The notes under the pieces are model-generated. The model was not told the origin of the DNA. It was given only the letters and a program-made list of their open reading frames with translations, and ran no database searches. Shown here one piece after another: positions 8,441 to 16,970 of a stretch of 64,000 nt of DNA. Numbering within the stretch: position 1 is the stretch's first letter; every line of letters starts with the position of its first letter. Origin of the DNA: Planococcaceae bacterium Storch 2/2-2. GTDB lineage: Bacteria; Bacillota; Bacilli; Bacillales_A; Planococcaceae. Both the position numbers and the translations under genes were made by a program. The stretch lies in contig WOYE01000008.1 of NCBI GenBank assembly GCA_009740415.1, positions 124,001-188,000 on the forward strand, given 5' to 3'.

Positions 8441-8524
8441 TCAGTTTTAATTCATATGATATCGCTAAGGACAATATTTATTATAGCACCTTTTTTAAAA
8501 AATGCAACACTTTTTTATTTTTTT

Positions 8525-8553
8525 TAAAACGGGTGTCGCAAACACCCGTTTTA
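8525..8553 (-). terminator. Probable terminator of kbaA
   Basis: Eleven-base-pair stem AAAACGGGTGT/ACACCCGTTTT just after the kbaA stop. The T tract is short and paired, so efficiency is uncertain. Confidence 0.65.
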
Positions 8554-8559
8554 CTCGTT

Positions 8560-9285
8560 TTATTTGTTCTTTTTTCCTTTTTTCTTCGGTTGTTGCTTTT
8601 CTTTCGCCGCTCGCTCTTTACGAATTTGTTCACGGCGTAACGTATCTTCTTCTGATTTCTTATTATACTTCGGCAATACTAAAATTTGATAGCTATTCAC
8701 AGCAACGAGTGGGAATAGTAAAATCGTCGCCCATTGTTCAACGTTCCCCGCTTTTACCATTAAGGCAGGTAACCATTCCAATGTCGTAATCGCAATCATT
8801 AAAAACAACGTCGGAATCATCGCAATCTTTTGCGTCGACTTCACTTTAACGTACGTTGTTGCAATCGCACTACCGAATAAAACGATCGACCAGAAAATGT
8901 AGAGTCCGACATAATCTTGATCTCCACGAACGAATCGGAAGTAAATTAAGTCAAAAATTACGAATAAAATGATGACCGCTTGGACCCAATTCCAAAGTGA
9001 ATGTGAACGAAACATTCCTAATCCGAATTGGTGAAGCGTCAAATAAGCGAAGAATCCCATTTGGGCAACAACACTCATCGTAAATCCTAAAAAAACCATC
9101 CAAAGGAAAGCACCTATGAATTGAAGGTATTCGCCTTCGGATACTAAAGTAGAGAAAAACTCCCAACGGACGACGACTCCAGCAACAGCTGTAATGCCTC
9201 CACCGATGAGAAGAGCGGTCATGAAAAATTTAAACCAGTTTCTTATCGTCACGATTCTTTTCCTCCGTTTTTTCATTTTTTTCAC
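8560..9285 (-). CDS. kbaA: KbaA-like KinB-pathway membrane protein
   Basis: 241-residue integral membrane protein with about six hydrophobic helices (from about residue 18 to 205), a basic N-terminus and a Lys/Glu-rich basic C-terminal tail (about 208-241). It lies directly after salA, where B. subtilis has gerD-kbaA, and shares the central GFFAYLTLHQFGLGMF segment that I associate with KbaA. In B. subtilis KbaA promotes signalling through the sporulation kinase KinB. Here the neighbouring spore genes are missing, so the present role is unknown. The family call rests on context plus partial recall of sequence. Confidence 0.78.
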   Translation of the reverse strand: MKKMKKRRKRIVTIRNWFKFFMTALLIGGGITAVAGVVVRWEFFSTLVSEGEYLQFIGAFLWMVFLGFTMSVVAQMGFFAYLTLHQFGLGMFRSHSLWNWVQAVIILFVIFDLIYFRFVRGDQDYVGLYIFWSIVLFGSAIATTYVKVKSTQKIAMIPTLFLMIAITTLEWLPALMVKAGNVEQWATILLFPLVAVNSYQILVLPKYNKKSEEDTLRREQIRKERAAKEKQQPKKKGKKNK

Positions 9286-9378
9286 TCTTACTAGTGTATC
9301 AATGACACTTTCAAAAATCTATTCAATTTGTCACAGCCTCATGACAATGTAAGGTCGAATCATACGATGAGAAGCGAT

Positions 9379-9415
9379 TAAAAAAAAGGGTGTACGGCCG
9401 AATGACCATACCCCC
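9379..9415 (-). terminator. Probable terminator of salA
   Basis: Imperfect stem (GGGTGT/ATACCC base) followed on the minus strand by eight T, after the salA stop. Confidence 0.7.
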
Positions 9416-9442
9416 TTATCGTAGGACAATGACTGACGATCG

Positions 9443-10504
9443 TTATTTTGCTGTTTTATCGATGACACGTTGTGCAATATCATCGTACACTTTTCCGATC
9501 GGATGGTCCGCTGCATAAATAGAAGGTGCGAAGTCTTCATCGTCCCAATCCGGCTGGCCGAGTGGCAATTGACCGAGCAAGTCTGTTCGCAACTGTTCTG
9601 CCAAATGGACACCGCCATTTTTACCGAAAATGTACTCTTTTTTACCTGTCTCTTTCGACTCAAACCACGACATGTTTTCAATGACTCCTAACAATTCGTG
9701 ATTCGTTTGAAGTGCCATCGCTCCCGCACGAGCTGCGACGAATGCTGCTGTCGGGTGAGGTGTCGTTACGACGATTTCTTTCGAAGTCGGCAACATTTGG
9801 TGAACGTCTAGCGCAATATCCCCTGTTCCTGGTGGTAAGTCGAGCAACAAGTAGTCGAGCTCTCCCCATTTTACGTCCGTGAAAAATTGATTTAAAATTT
9901 TACCGAGCATCGGACCACGCCAAACGACCGGTGCGTTATCTTCTACGAAGAAGCCCATCGAAATTACTTTGACACCGTAACGCTCAACAGGAATGATCGT
10001 CTTACCATCTTCAATTTCCGGTAGTTGTGTAATGCCCATCATATCTGGCACACTAAATCCGTAAATATCTGCGTCCACGAGACCTACTTTTTTTCCTTGG
10101 CGAGCGAGCGCAACTGCTAAGTTGACAGCGATTGTCGACTTTCCAACCCCACCTTTTCCAGATGCGATGGAAATGAATTCAATATCGTTCAAAGGGGATA
10201 ACAAATCTTGTGCTTCTGAAGCGGATGTCGTCCCGCGGAACGATTCTAATTTTTCAGCACTCATTTCTGAAAAACGAATGCCGACCGATGCTGCACCTGC
10301 TCCTTTTAACGCTTCCACGATCGCCATTTGTAACGTCATTTGCTCAGGCGTTCCAGATTTCGTAATTTCTACTTTCACGCTAACGTGTTGTTTTTCCTCT
10401 TTGATCGACACTTCTAAAATTCCGTCGATTTCCTGTAAAGATCTATGTAAAAACGGTTCTTCGAGCGCTCCTACAATATCGCGCACTTGTTGTTCATTTA
10501 ACAA
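9443..10504 (-). CDS. salA: Mrp/SalA-type P-loop ATPase, iron-sulfur carrier family
   Basis: 353 residues from a TTG at 10504. An N-terminal MIP18-like domain (about 1-90) precedes an Mrp/NBP35 ATPase with the deviant Walker A GKGGVGKST and the motif DADIYGFSVPDMMG. A GTG three codons upstream lies within the AAGAGGAG ribosome binding site. The TTG has 8-base spacing and aligns residue for residue with B. subtilis SalA (MLNEQQVRDIVG against MIREDEVRKLVG). The family loads Fe-S clusters; in B. subtilis it is also reported as a transcriptional regulator of scoC. An extended -10 (TATACT, 10543-10548) lies just upstream. Confidence 0.93.
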   Translation of the reverse strand: MLNEQQVRDIVGALEEPFLHRSLQEIDGILEVSIKEEKQHVSVKVEITKSGTPEQMTLQMAIVEALKGAGAASVGIRFSEMSAEKLESFRGTTSASEAQDLLSPLNDIEFISIASGKGGVGKSTIAVNLAVALARQGKKVGLVDADIYGFSVPDMMGITQLPEIEDGKTIIPVERYGVKVISMGFFVEDNAPVVWRGPMLGKILNQFFTDVKWGELDYLLLDLPPGTGDIALDVHQMLPTSKEIVVTTPHPTAAFVAARAGAMALQTNHELLGVIENMSWFESKETGKKEYIFGKNGGVHLAEQLRTDLLGQLPLGQPDWDDEDFAPSIYAADHPIGKVYDDIAQRVIDKTAK

Positions 10505-10584
10505 AGTAGCCACTCCTCTTAACGAAAATTTCTTTCCTTTTCAGTATATCATAGTCCTTTCTGAACCATACCGAAAGCGCTTAT

Positions 10585-10619
10585 AAAAAAAGGCCTAGCT
10601 TACGATCGTAAGCTAGGCC
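10585..10619 (-). terminator. Terminator of the gabT-gabD operon
   Basis: Perfect 28-base palindrome (10592-10619, 14-bp arms beginning GGCCTAGC) followed by seven T on the minus strand. Confidence 0.93.
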
Positions 10620-10629
10620 GCTCTATCAA

Positions 10630-12033
10630 TTAGTTGTCGCGTGAGTTAACGTGACCGATTGATAAGTATTTTGTATTTAAGTATGGCTCGATTCCTTCGA
10701 TTCCACCTTCAGCTCCAAGTCCACTCTCTTTAATTCCTCCGAATGGTGCTTGTGCTGCAGTTGGTGCTCCATCGTTCCATCCTACGATACCGTATTCTAA
10801 GTTGTCATGTAAAAATGTTGCTGTACGGTAGTCGTTTGTGAAGAAGTATGATGCTAAACCGAACGGTGTATCGTTTGCGATTTCAACTGCTTCTTCTAAC
10901 GTTTTGAATGGTGTTAATGGTGCGACTGGTCCGAACGTTTCTTCTTGCATGATTGTCATGTCAAGCGTTACGTTTTTAAGAACCGTTGGTGCTACGAAGT
11001 ATGAGTTCTCTTCAGCTTTTGTACCTTCTTGGCTCGTAAGAACTTCTGCACCTTTGTCGATCGCATCTTGGATTTGAGCGACAATTTTGTCATAGCTTGA
11101 TTTGTTAATAACTGGTCCGACTTCTGTGTCTGGGTCAAGACCGTTACCCATGCGAAGTTCGTTCGCACGTTTACCGAGCATGTCTGAGAATGTATCCATA
11201 ATTGACTCGTCTACGAGTACGCGGTTCGCACAAACACACGTTTGTCCAGCGTTACGGAATTTTGATGCAAGCGTTTGCTCAACAGCGTATTCTAAATCAG
11301 CATCTTTACATACGATAACTGGTGCGTGTCCACCGAGTTCCATCGTTAAGCCTTTTACAGTTGCTGCACTGTCGCGCATTAATGTTTTACCAACATCTGT
11401 TGATCCTGTGAACGTAATTTTCTTCACTTCTGTTGCTTCTGTGAAGAGACGGCCTACAACGCTTCCGCGTGCGTTTACACATTGTACTACTTCTTTTGGG
11501 AAGCCTGCTTCGTGTGCAAGTTCGATCATACGCATCGTTGTAAGTGGAGTTTCAGTTGCTGGTTTAACGATGAATGTACATCCTGCTGCGAGTGCAGGTG
11601 CTGCTTTACGCGCCATCATTGATCCAGGGAAGTTCCACGGTGTAATCGCTGCCACTAAACCGACTGGTTGTTTGCTAACGATGATACGTTTGTCCGTAGA
11701 GCTTGCTGGCACTGTACGTCCGTAAATACGTTTTGCTTCTTCAGCGTACCAATCGATGTACGTTAAAGCTGAACCGAGTTCACCTTTCGCTTCTGCTAAT
11801 GGCTTACCGTTTTCTGTCGTAATGATTTCAGCGAGCTCGTCCATGTTTTCACGGATTAAATCGCCCCAACGGCGTAACATTGCTGAACGCTCATCTGCTG
11901 TTGTGTTTCTCCAAACTTTGAATGCATCGTCACCCGTTTTAATCGCTTGTACGATTTCTTCTTCCGAGTTGTAAGCTACTTCTTTGATCGCTTCACCCGT
12001 TGCTGGGTTGTAGACTGTAAATGTCTTAGTCAT
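10630..12033 (-). CDS. gabD: Succinate-semialdehyde dehydrogenase GabD
   Basis: 467 residues. Oxidises succinate semialdehyde to succinate with NAD(P)+, completing GABA breakdown into the TCA cycle. Aldehyde dehydrogenase family features: NAD-binding FTGSTDVGKTL, the catalytic-Glu motif LELGGHAP and the catalytic-Cys motif NAGQTCVCANRV. Length is normal for the family. It follows gabT by 87 bases with a hairpin between them, so the two probably form one operon. Good ribosome binding site (GGAGATG). Substrate inferred from the adjacent gabT and gabR; other semialdehyde substrates are possible. Confidence 0.93.
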   Translation of the reverse strand: MTKTFTVYNPATGEAIKEVAYNSEEEIVQAIKTGDDAFKVWRNTTADERSAMLRRWGDLIRENMDELAEIITTENGKPLAEAKGELGSALTYIDWYAEEAKRIYGRTVPASSTDKRIIVSKQPVGLVAAITPWNFPGSMMARKAAPALAAGCTFIVKPATETPLTTMRMIELAHEAGFPKEVVQCVNARGSVVGRLFTEATEVKKITFTGSTDVGKTLMRDSAATVKGLTMELGGHAPVIVCKDADLEYAVEQTLASKFRNAGQTCVCANRVLVDESIMDTFSDMLGKRANELRMGNGLDPDTEVGPVINKSSYDKIVAQIQDAIDKGAEVLTSQEGTKAEENSYFVAPTVLKNVTLDMTIMQEETFGPVAPLTPFKTLEEAVEIANDTPFGLASYFFTNDYRTATFLHDNLEYGIVGWNDGAPTAAQAPFGGIKESGLGAEGGIEGIEPYLNTKYLSIGHVNSRDN

Positions 12034-12064
12034 TTTGAATTGTCATCTCCTTTAATTTGAATGA

Positions 12065-12093
12065 GAAGCGATTCCGCCAGGCGAAATCGCTTC
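12065..12093 (-). other. Intercistronic hairpin between gabT and gabD
   Basis: Fourteen-base arms (12065-12078 and 12080-12093) with one mismatch. No T run follows on the minus strand, so it looks like a processing or mRNA-stability element rather than a terminator. Confidence 0.5.
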
Positions 12094-12120
12094 TTCAATT
12101 TACTTCTATTTATTACTTTA

Positions 12121-13416
12121 TCACTTTACTGATTCGAATGCGTCTTTTAAGATTGCGAAACCTTTTTCGAGTTCTTCTTCAGTAATGACGAGTGGTGTCA
12201 AGAAACGAATGACGTTGTTGTGAATACCTGCAGTGATAAGGAGCAATCCGTTATCGTTTGCATATTTTGCGATTGCGTTTACGATATCTGCTGCTGGCTC
12301 TTTTGTTGTGCGGTCTTTAACGAGCTCTACTGCAACCATGTTACCTAAACGACGGATGTCGCCAACGAAGTCGTATTCTTTTTCGTATCCTTTTAATTCT
12401 TCTTCGATGCGAGCACCGATTTCTTCTGCACGGTCTGTTAAGTTTTCATCTTTGATGATGTCGATGATTTCTAATGAAGCGACACATGCTACTGGGCTTC
12501 CTGAGTATGTTCCACCGATTTCACCTGGTGTTGGTGCGTGGATGACGTCTGAACGTCCTACTACTGCTGCAAGTGGAAGTCCGCCTGCGATTGATTTAGA
12601 TAATGTCATTAAGTCTGGTTGTACGTCGAACTGTTCGATTGCGAACATAGTTCCTGTACGTGCAAATCCAGCTTGAATTTCGTCCGCTACGAATAAGATG
12701 CCGTGCTCTTTACAGAACGCTGCAACTTCTTGAACGAATTTCTTAGGAGGAACGATGAATCCACCTTCACCTTGAACAGGTTCCATAACAACACATGCTA
12801 CCGCTTCAGGAGCAACTGTCGCTACGAAAAGTTCTTTGAATTCAGCGATTACTGAATCTACGTACTCTTCGTCTGACATGTCAGCTGGTTTGCGGTACAT
12901 GTATGGGTAAGGAGCTTGGTACACTTCTGGTGTGAATGGACCGAAGCCAATTTTGTATGGTTTTACTTTACTTGTCATACCCATTGTTAAGTTTGTACGT
13001 CCGTGGAATCCACGTGTGAATGAAACGACTGCTTGACGTCCAGTGTAACGACGTGCAAATTTAACAGCGTTTTCAACTGCTTCCGCACCTGTGTTGAATA
13101 ATGCTGCTGCCGCATCTTCGATTGGAGCAATTTCACTTAATTTTTCAGCAAGCTCGATATAGCTTTCGTACATAATGACGTTGAAGCTTGGGTGTAAAAA
13201 TTTATCTACTTGTTCATGGACAACTTTCGTTACGCGTGGGTGGCTGTGACCTACGTTTAACGTACCGATCGCTGCTGCGAAGTCGATCCACTCGCGACCT
13301 TCGATATCTGTAATTGTTGACCCCTGTGCTGTAGCTGCAAAGTTTAAGTTACCGTTTCCAATACCACGTGAAACGTATTTTTGGCGTTTTTCTTGTAATT
13401 CAGTCGTTCTTGACAT
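12121..13416 (-). CDS. gabT: 4-aminobutyrate aminotransferase GabT
   Basis: 431 residues. PLP-dependent class III aminotransferase moving the amino group of GABA to 2-oxoglutarate to give succinate semialdehyde and glutamate. Visible motifs are the glycine-rich NTGAEAVENAVK, VADEIQAGFARTG and the PLP-lysine segment TLSKSIAGGLPL. Divergent from gabR and upstream of gabD, the standard gab locus layout. ATG preceded by AGGAGAGATG. Cytoplasmic. Related ornithine or acetylornithine aminotransferases are less likely given context. Confidence 0.93.
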   Translation of the reverse strand: MSRTTELQEKRQKYVSRGIGNGNLNFAATAQGSTITDIEGREWIDFAAAIGTLNVGHSHPRVTKVVHEQVDKFLHPSFNVIMYESYIELAEKLSEIAPIEDAAAALFNTGAEAVENAVKFARRYTGRQAVVSFTRGFHGRTNLTMGMTSKVKPYKIGFGPFTPEVYQAPYPYMYRKPADMSDEEYVDSVIAEFKELFVATVAPEAVACVVMEPVQGEGGFIVPPKKFVQEVAAFCKEHGILFVADEIQAGFARTGTMFAIEQFDVQPDLMTLSKSIAGGLPLAAVVGRSDVIHAPTPGEIGGTYSGSPVACVASLEIIDIIKDENLTDRAEEIGARIEEELKGYEKEYDFVGDIRRLGNMVAVELVKDRTTKEPAADIVNAIAKYANDNGLLLITAGIHNNVIRFLTPLVITEEELEKGFAILKDAFESVK

Positions 13417-13449
13417 TGTTTCATCTCTCCTTTTTGGTTACTAATTGCT

Positions 13450-13507
13450 AGTATACCAATTCGTTGATAGTATAGAAAGTATCAAAATTCAAAATGTTTT
13501 GGTACCA
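13450..13507. promoter_or_regulatory. gabT promoter with candidate GabR boxes
   Basis: On the minus strand an extended -10 (TGG-TATACT) has its -10 at 13450-13455. Overlapping it is ATACCA (13453-13458), with a second copy GTACCA at 13502-13507. B. subtilis GabR is known to bind ATACCA direct repeats between gabR and gabT. Spacing here is larger (49 against about 40 bases between starts), so the second box is uncertain. Confidence 0.5.
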
Positions 13508-13521
13508 GATTGGAGGGATTC

Positions 13522-14955
13522 ATTATTTTTTTCGTTAATTTAGATAAATCGAACAAAGAAGATTTTCTCTATCAACAGCTATACAAAGAAATTAAGAGGG
13601 CCATATTGAATCAAGAGTTAAAAGAAGGTGAAAAATTACCTTCCAAACGAACGTTTGCTGATCAACTCAATGTAAGTGTTAACACGATCACGAACGCCTA
13701 TGAACAATTGCTCGTCGAAGGATACATTTATGCGATCGAACGAAGCGGCTACTTCGTAGAAAAAATTACGCAATTGTCCGAGCAACATAATGACCCGTCA
13801 CACGACTTACCTAAAAAACTGAAAGAAAAAAAGGAAAATGAACAGTCTGGATGGCTATCCCTCTCCCACATCGGTACAGATATTGAATTGTTTTCCTTTA
13901 AAGAATGGTTCAAATGTCAGCAACTTGCAATCGACAACCATAGCTCTGAATTCGAGTATATCTCACACCAACAAGGGCCGTATACCGTGCGTGAAACGAT
14001 CGCGAACATGATCAAAATGACACGTAGCGTCGAATGTGAACCTGAGCAAATTGTGTTAAGTGTCGGCACCCAAGCGCTCATGTCTCAATTACTCGGCTTA
14101 CTGCAACGTGAACATAACCGCCCCGTCGATATCGCGGTCGAAAATCCTGGGTACGTTCGGTTGTACCATTTAATGAAACAAAAAGGTGCGAATGTCATCC
14201 CGATTGAAGTCGATGAAGATGGCATCGATACGGAAGCGGTCGACCAAAGTGATCCCGACCTCGTCTTCGTTACACCGAGTCACCAATTTCCGACTGGAGC
14301 GATCATGTCGATTTCCCGACGGATTGAATTATTGAATTGGATCGTTCAAAAGCCAGATCGCTATATCATTGAAGATGATTACGATAGCGAGTTTAAATAC
14401 CAAACAGATAATATTCCTTCCCTCCAAAGTTTAGACGGTGAACAACGTGTCATTTACATGGGTTCCTTTTCAAAGTCTTTGTTGATGGGGTTCCGTATTA
14501 GTTATATGGTACTTCCTTTTCCGATTCTCGAAAAATACCGTGAACATTACAAACATTTGCTTCCTTTGAATGACATGCTTAGTTTGTTCACATTGCATGA
14601 ATTTATTCAAAAAGGATCTTACATGCAGCACGTGCGAAGAATGAACCAACATTATGAAAAGCAACGCCTAACGCTCGTCGACGCATTAGAAAAAAAGTTC
14701 GGTGACGATTTATCGATTCATGACGTCCCTGCAGGGTTGCATTTCATCGCAACGTTTAAAACGCATAAATCGTACGAACAAATCGAAGCGGATTTGACAC
14801 GTTACAAACTCGACGCAAATACGATCCGCCGATTTTACATTCAGGATGAACCGACAAACAACGGTTCCGTTTCACTCGTCATCGGATTTGCCGCCTTAAA
14901 AAAACGGTCCATTAACCAAGCAGTCGACCGATTGCATCACGTCATTTATACGTAA
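13522..14955 (+). CDS. gabR: MocR/GabR-type transcriptional regulator, probable ATT start
   Basis: About 477 residues. The N-terminal GntR winged helix (FLYQQLYKEIK to GYIYAIERSGYF) is fused to an aminotransferase-like PLP domain with EDDYDSEFKY and the PLP-lysine motif GSFSKSLLMGF. GabR senses GABA and PLP and activates gabTD. There is no ATG, GTG or TTG after the GGAGGG ribosome binding site (13512-13517) near the family start. The only canonical start, TTG at 13510, overlaps that site. ATT codons at 13522 and 13525 have suitable spacing and align with the first Met of B. subtilis GabR. One of two genes on the plus strand. Confidence 0.9.
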   Translation: MIFFVNLDKSNKEDFLYQQLYKEIKRAILNQELKEGEKLPSKRTFADQLNVSVNTITNAYEQLLVEGYIYAIERSGYFVEKITQLSEQHNDPSHDLPKKLKEKKENEQSGWLSLSHIGTDIELFSFKEWFKCQQLAIDNHSSEFEYISHQQGPYTVRETIANMIKMTRSVECEPEQIVLSVGTQALMSQLLGLLQREHNRPVDIAVENPGYVRLYHLMKQKGANVIPIEVDEDGIDTEAVDQSDPDLVFVTPSHQFPTGAIMSISRRIELLNWIVQKPDRYIIEDDYDSEFKYQTDNIPSLQSLDGEQRVIYMGSFSKSLLMGFRISYMVLPFPILEKYREHYKHLLPLNDMLSLFTLHEFIQKGSYMQHVRRMNQHYEKQRLTLVDALEKKFGDDLSIHDVPAGLHFIATFKTHKSYEQIEADLTRYKLDANTIRRFYIQDEPTNNGSVSLVIGFAALKKRSINQAVDRLHHVIYT

Positions 14956-14991
14956 AAAAGCTCATGAGCCGAGGCTCATGAGCTTATTTTT
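14954..14991. terminator. Bidirectional terminator between gabR and the permease
   Basis: Perfect 13-bp stem (14958-14970 with 14973-14985) flanked by A and T runs, serving both convergent genes. Confidence 0.92.
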
Positions 14992-16457
14992 TAGTAATAT
15001 TCTTCTTCGTTTTCGATTCGTTCTAAATCTTCATCCATAATACGGTTTGCACGTTCTGTTCCTGTCTCTCCTGCTTTCGCGAAGCTTTTCGTTGAGTAGA
15101 AGTAGAACACAACTCCGAGCACTGACCAAACGAGTACGATGACCCATTCATGTGGCCATGAAAGTGCTGCTGGCATACCTGGTAAGTATAAAACGAATAC
15201 GAACAGTGATAAGAGAACCGCTAACCAACCGATCACTGTACCACCTGATAATTTAAACGGACGACGCATGTTCGGGAATTTCTTCCGAATCACGATAAAT
15301 GAAATCGATACCATTAACCATGCGACGACGAGTCCGATACCACCTGCGTTTACTAACCATCCGAGTGACTCTGCTCCGAAGAACGGTGCCATCGTCGTTA
15401 AAACAGCGATTAAAAGAATCGCACGGTGGGGTGTTCCGTAACGCTCGTGTAACACACCTAACGCTTCTGGAAGCATACCGACGTTTGCCATCGCATAAAT
15501 CGCACGGCTACCACCGACGTAGAATCCAATCCAGCTCGTTAAAATACCACCGACTCCTGCTAAAATTAAGAAGTCTTTCATGAGTACGCTACCGCCGAAC
15601 GCTTCTTTCATCGCATCCGCTGTAACGAGGTCTGAATCTGCTAACTGCTGTGCGTCTAATACACGTGATACTCCGAAGATGACCGCAATGTACCAAATGA
15701 TTGCGAGTGCAACTGAGAAGACGAGCAATTGACCAATCCGTTTACGTGGTAAGTCGATTTCTTCTGCAGCTTGCGGAATAACGTCGAACCCTACGAACAT
15801 GAACGGCGTCATAACGAGTACGACGAAGAATCCTTTCACACCATCAACGAAGAACGGTTCCATATTCGCTGTCGTTCCTGCGAATGAACTTCCTCCGATT
15901 AAAAGAATACCTGCTAAAATAATTAATACCGTTAAAACGAAAGTAACGAAACTTGCTAATTTTAATCCACGGTAGTTAACTGCCGCGATTAAGATCGATC
16001 CGATGACTCCGACTGCTAACCAAGTTAAGTAAAGTGTTTGTGGTTCTCCACCTGACGAACTTGGGATATCATACAATGGAACCTTCAAAAATGCTTCTCC
16101 AAATAACGATTGGAATACTGTCGGTAAAGCTACTGCCTCAAATGCTACAACCGATACGTATCCGAGTACGATCGCCCACATCGTTATAAAGGCGGGAACC
16201 CTTCCGAGTCCTTTATACGCATAATACAATTCTCCACCAGCAAGTGGAATTGCTGAAGCTAATTCTGCATAAGTTAATCCTACTAAAATAACCATCGTTC
16301 CACCGACTAGGAAGGCGAGCATCGCACCGAGCGATCCTGCTTTCATAATCCATGCCCCAGCTGTTACAACCCATCCCCATCCGATCATAGCACCAAATGC
16401 GAGGGCAAGAACGTCACGGTTTCCAAGAACTTTAATTAAACCCTGATCTTCATTCAT
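14991..16457 (-). CDS. APC-superfamily amino acid/amine permease
   Basis: 488 residues with about 12 hydrophobic helices and a charged C-terminal tail (DEDLERIENEEEYY). Amino acid-polyamine-organocation family. The first helix carries AMIGWGWVVTAGAWI, where many APC transporters have a small-residue G-S/T-G-I motif, marking a distinct subgroup. It converges on gabR and neighbours gabTD, so import of GABA or a related amine is the likely role, but substrate cannot be read from sequence. A long 5' leader holds a cre-like site. Confidence 0.85.
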   Translation of the reverse strand: MNEDQGLIKVLGNRDVLALAFGAMIGWGWVVTAGAWIMKAGSLGAMLAFLVGGTMVILVGLTYAELASAIPLAGGELYYAYKGLGRVPAFITMWAIVLGYVSVVAFEAVALPTVFQSLFGEAFLKVPLYDIPSSSGGEPQTLYLTWLAVGVIGSILIAAVNYRGLKLASFVTFVLTVLIILAGILLIGGSSFAGTTANMEPFFVDGVKGFFVVLVMTPFMFVGFDVIPQAAEEIDLPRKRIGQLLVFSVALAIIWYIAVIFGVSRVLDAQQLADSDLVTADAMKEAFGGSVLMKDFLILAGVGGILTSWIGFYVGGSRAIYAMANVGMLPEALGVLHERYGTPHRAILLIAVLTTMAPFFGAESLGWLVNAGGIGLVVAWLMVSISFIVIRKKFPNMRRPFKLSGGTVIGWLAVLLSLFVFVLYLPGMPAALSWPHEWVIVLVWSVLGVVFYFYSTKSFAKAGETGTERANRIMDEDLERIENEEEYY

Positions 16458-16592
16458 CCATATCCACCTCTTTTAAAGTTTCATTCAGAAGATGTACTCA
16501 TAACACTCTCATAATTTCGCCCAAATAAAAAAAGCGAACGCTTTCAAATGATTCATCTTTTCTCCCACGTCCCAAATGGCATTAAAGACTCT

Positions 16593-16607
16593 TGTAAAGC
16601 GCTTTCA
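16593..16607. promoter_or_regulatory. cre-like site in the permease leader
   Basis: Minus strand TGAAAGCGCTTTACA matches the CcpA cre core except the last two bases. It sits about 35-50 bases after the inferred transcription start, a position typical of roadblock repression by CcpA. A second weaker motif, GAAAGCGTTCGCTTT with a T run, lies at 16529-16545. Confidence 0.5.
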
Positions 16608-16648
16608 GACAGCGTCATAAAAAAATATGTCGCTACAACTAATAAAGT

Positions 16649-16677
16649 AGCGTACAACTTTCTGAATGGCATGTCAA
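16649..16677 (-). promoter_or_regulatory. Candidate promoter of the APC permease
   Basis: TTGACA (16672-16677), 17 bases, TACGCT (16649-16654). The -35 is perfect and the -10 is weak. In the 513-base gap 16458-16970 I see only this, the cre-like motifs and the rhodanese terminator; the remainder (about 16700-16930) is AT-rich and featureless. Confidence 0.5.
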
Positions 16678-16934
16678 TTAGTGTATCATAAAATGAGAGG
16701 AAGCGTAACATTTTCTGAAAATTTTATCACGTCTCGTCATGAAAAAAGACAACTTTCATCACATTTAATTGTAATAATCAGAAAATAACCTCTAACATTT
16801 TATTATCATTCTCTATAATATACGATTTTAATCATTTTGGGAATACCTTTGCATGAAGTAGCATAATTTCGTACAAAGCACCTATTATTATACCTCATTT
16901 CTCACTTCATTTCATCTGAACTTCACTCATTTCG

Positions 16935-16966
16935 TAAAAAAAGCCTAGAAAGTTCATCTAGGCTTC
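16935..16966 (-). terminator. Terminator of the rhodanese gene
   Basis: Stem AAGCCTAGA/TCTAGGCTT with a run of seven T on the minus strand, four bases after the stop codon. Confidence 0.92.
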
Positions 16967-16970
16967 GTTT

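Noticed and set aside
8441-8524. 5S or other rRNA remnant upstream of the tRNA cluster
   Set aside because: The stretch is short and AT-rich with no rRNA sequence.
8120-8640. Open frames on the plus strand across the tRNA cluster (for example 7989-8222 and 8365-8640)
   Set aside because: They run antisense through well-formed tRNA genes and look like tRNA-antisense translations; no ribosome binding site or family.
16529-16545. Terminator or second cre site in the permease leader
   Set aside because: The AAAGC/GCTTT stem is only 5 bp with a 4-base loop and the cre match is poor; mentioned with the main cre site only.
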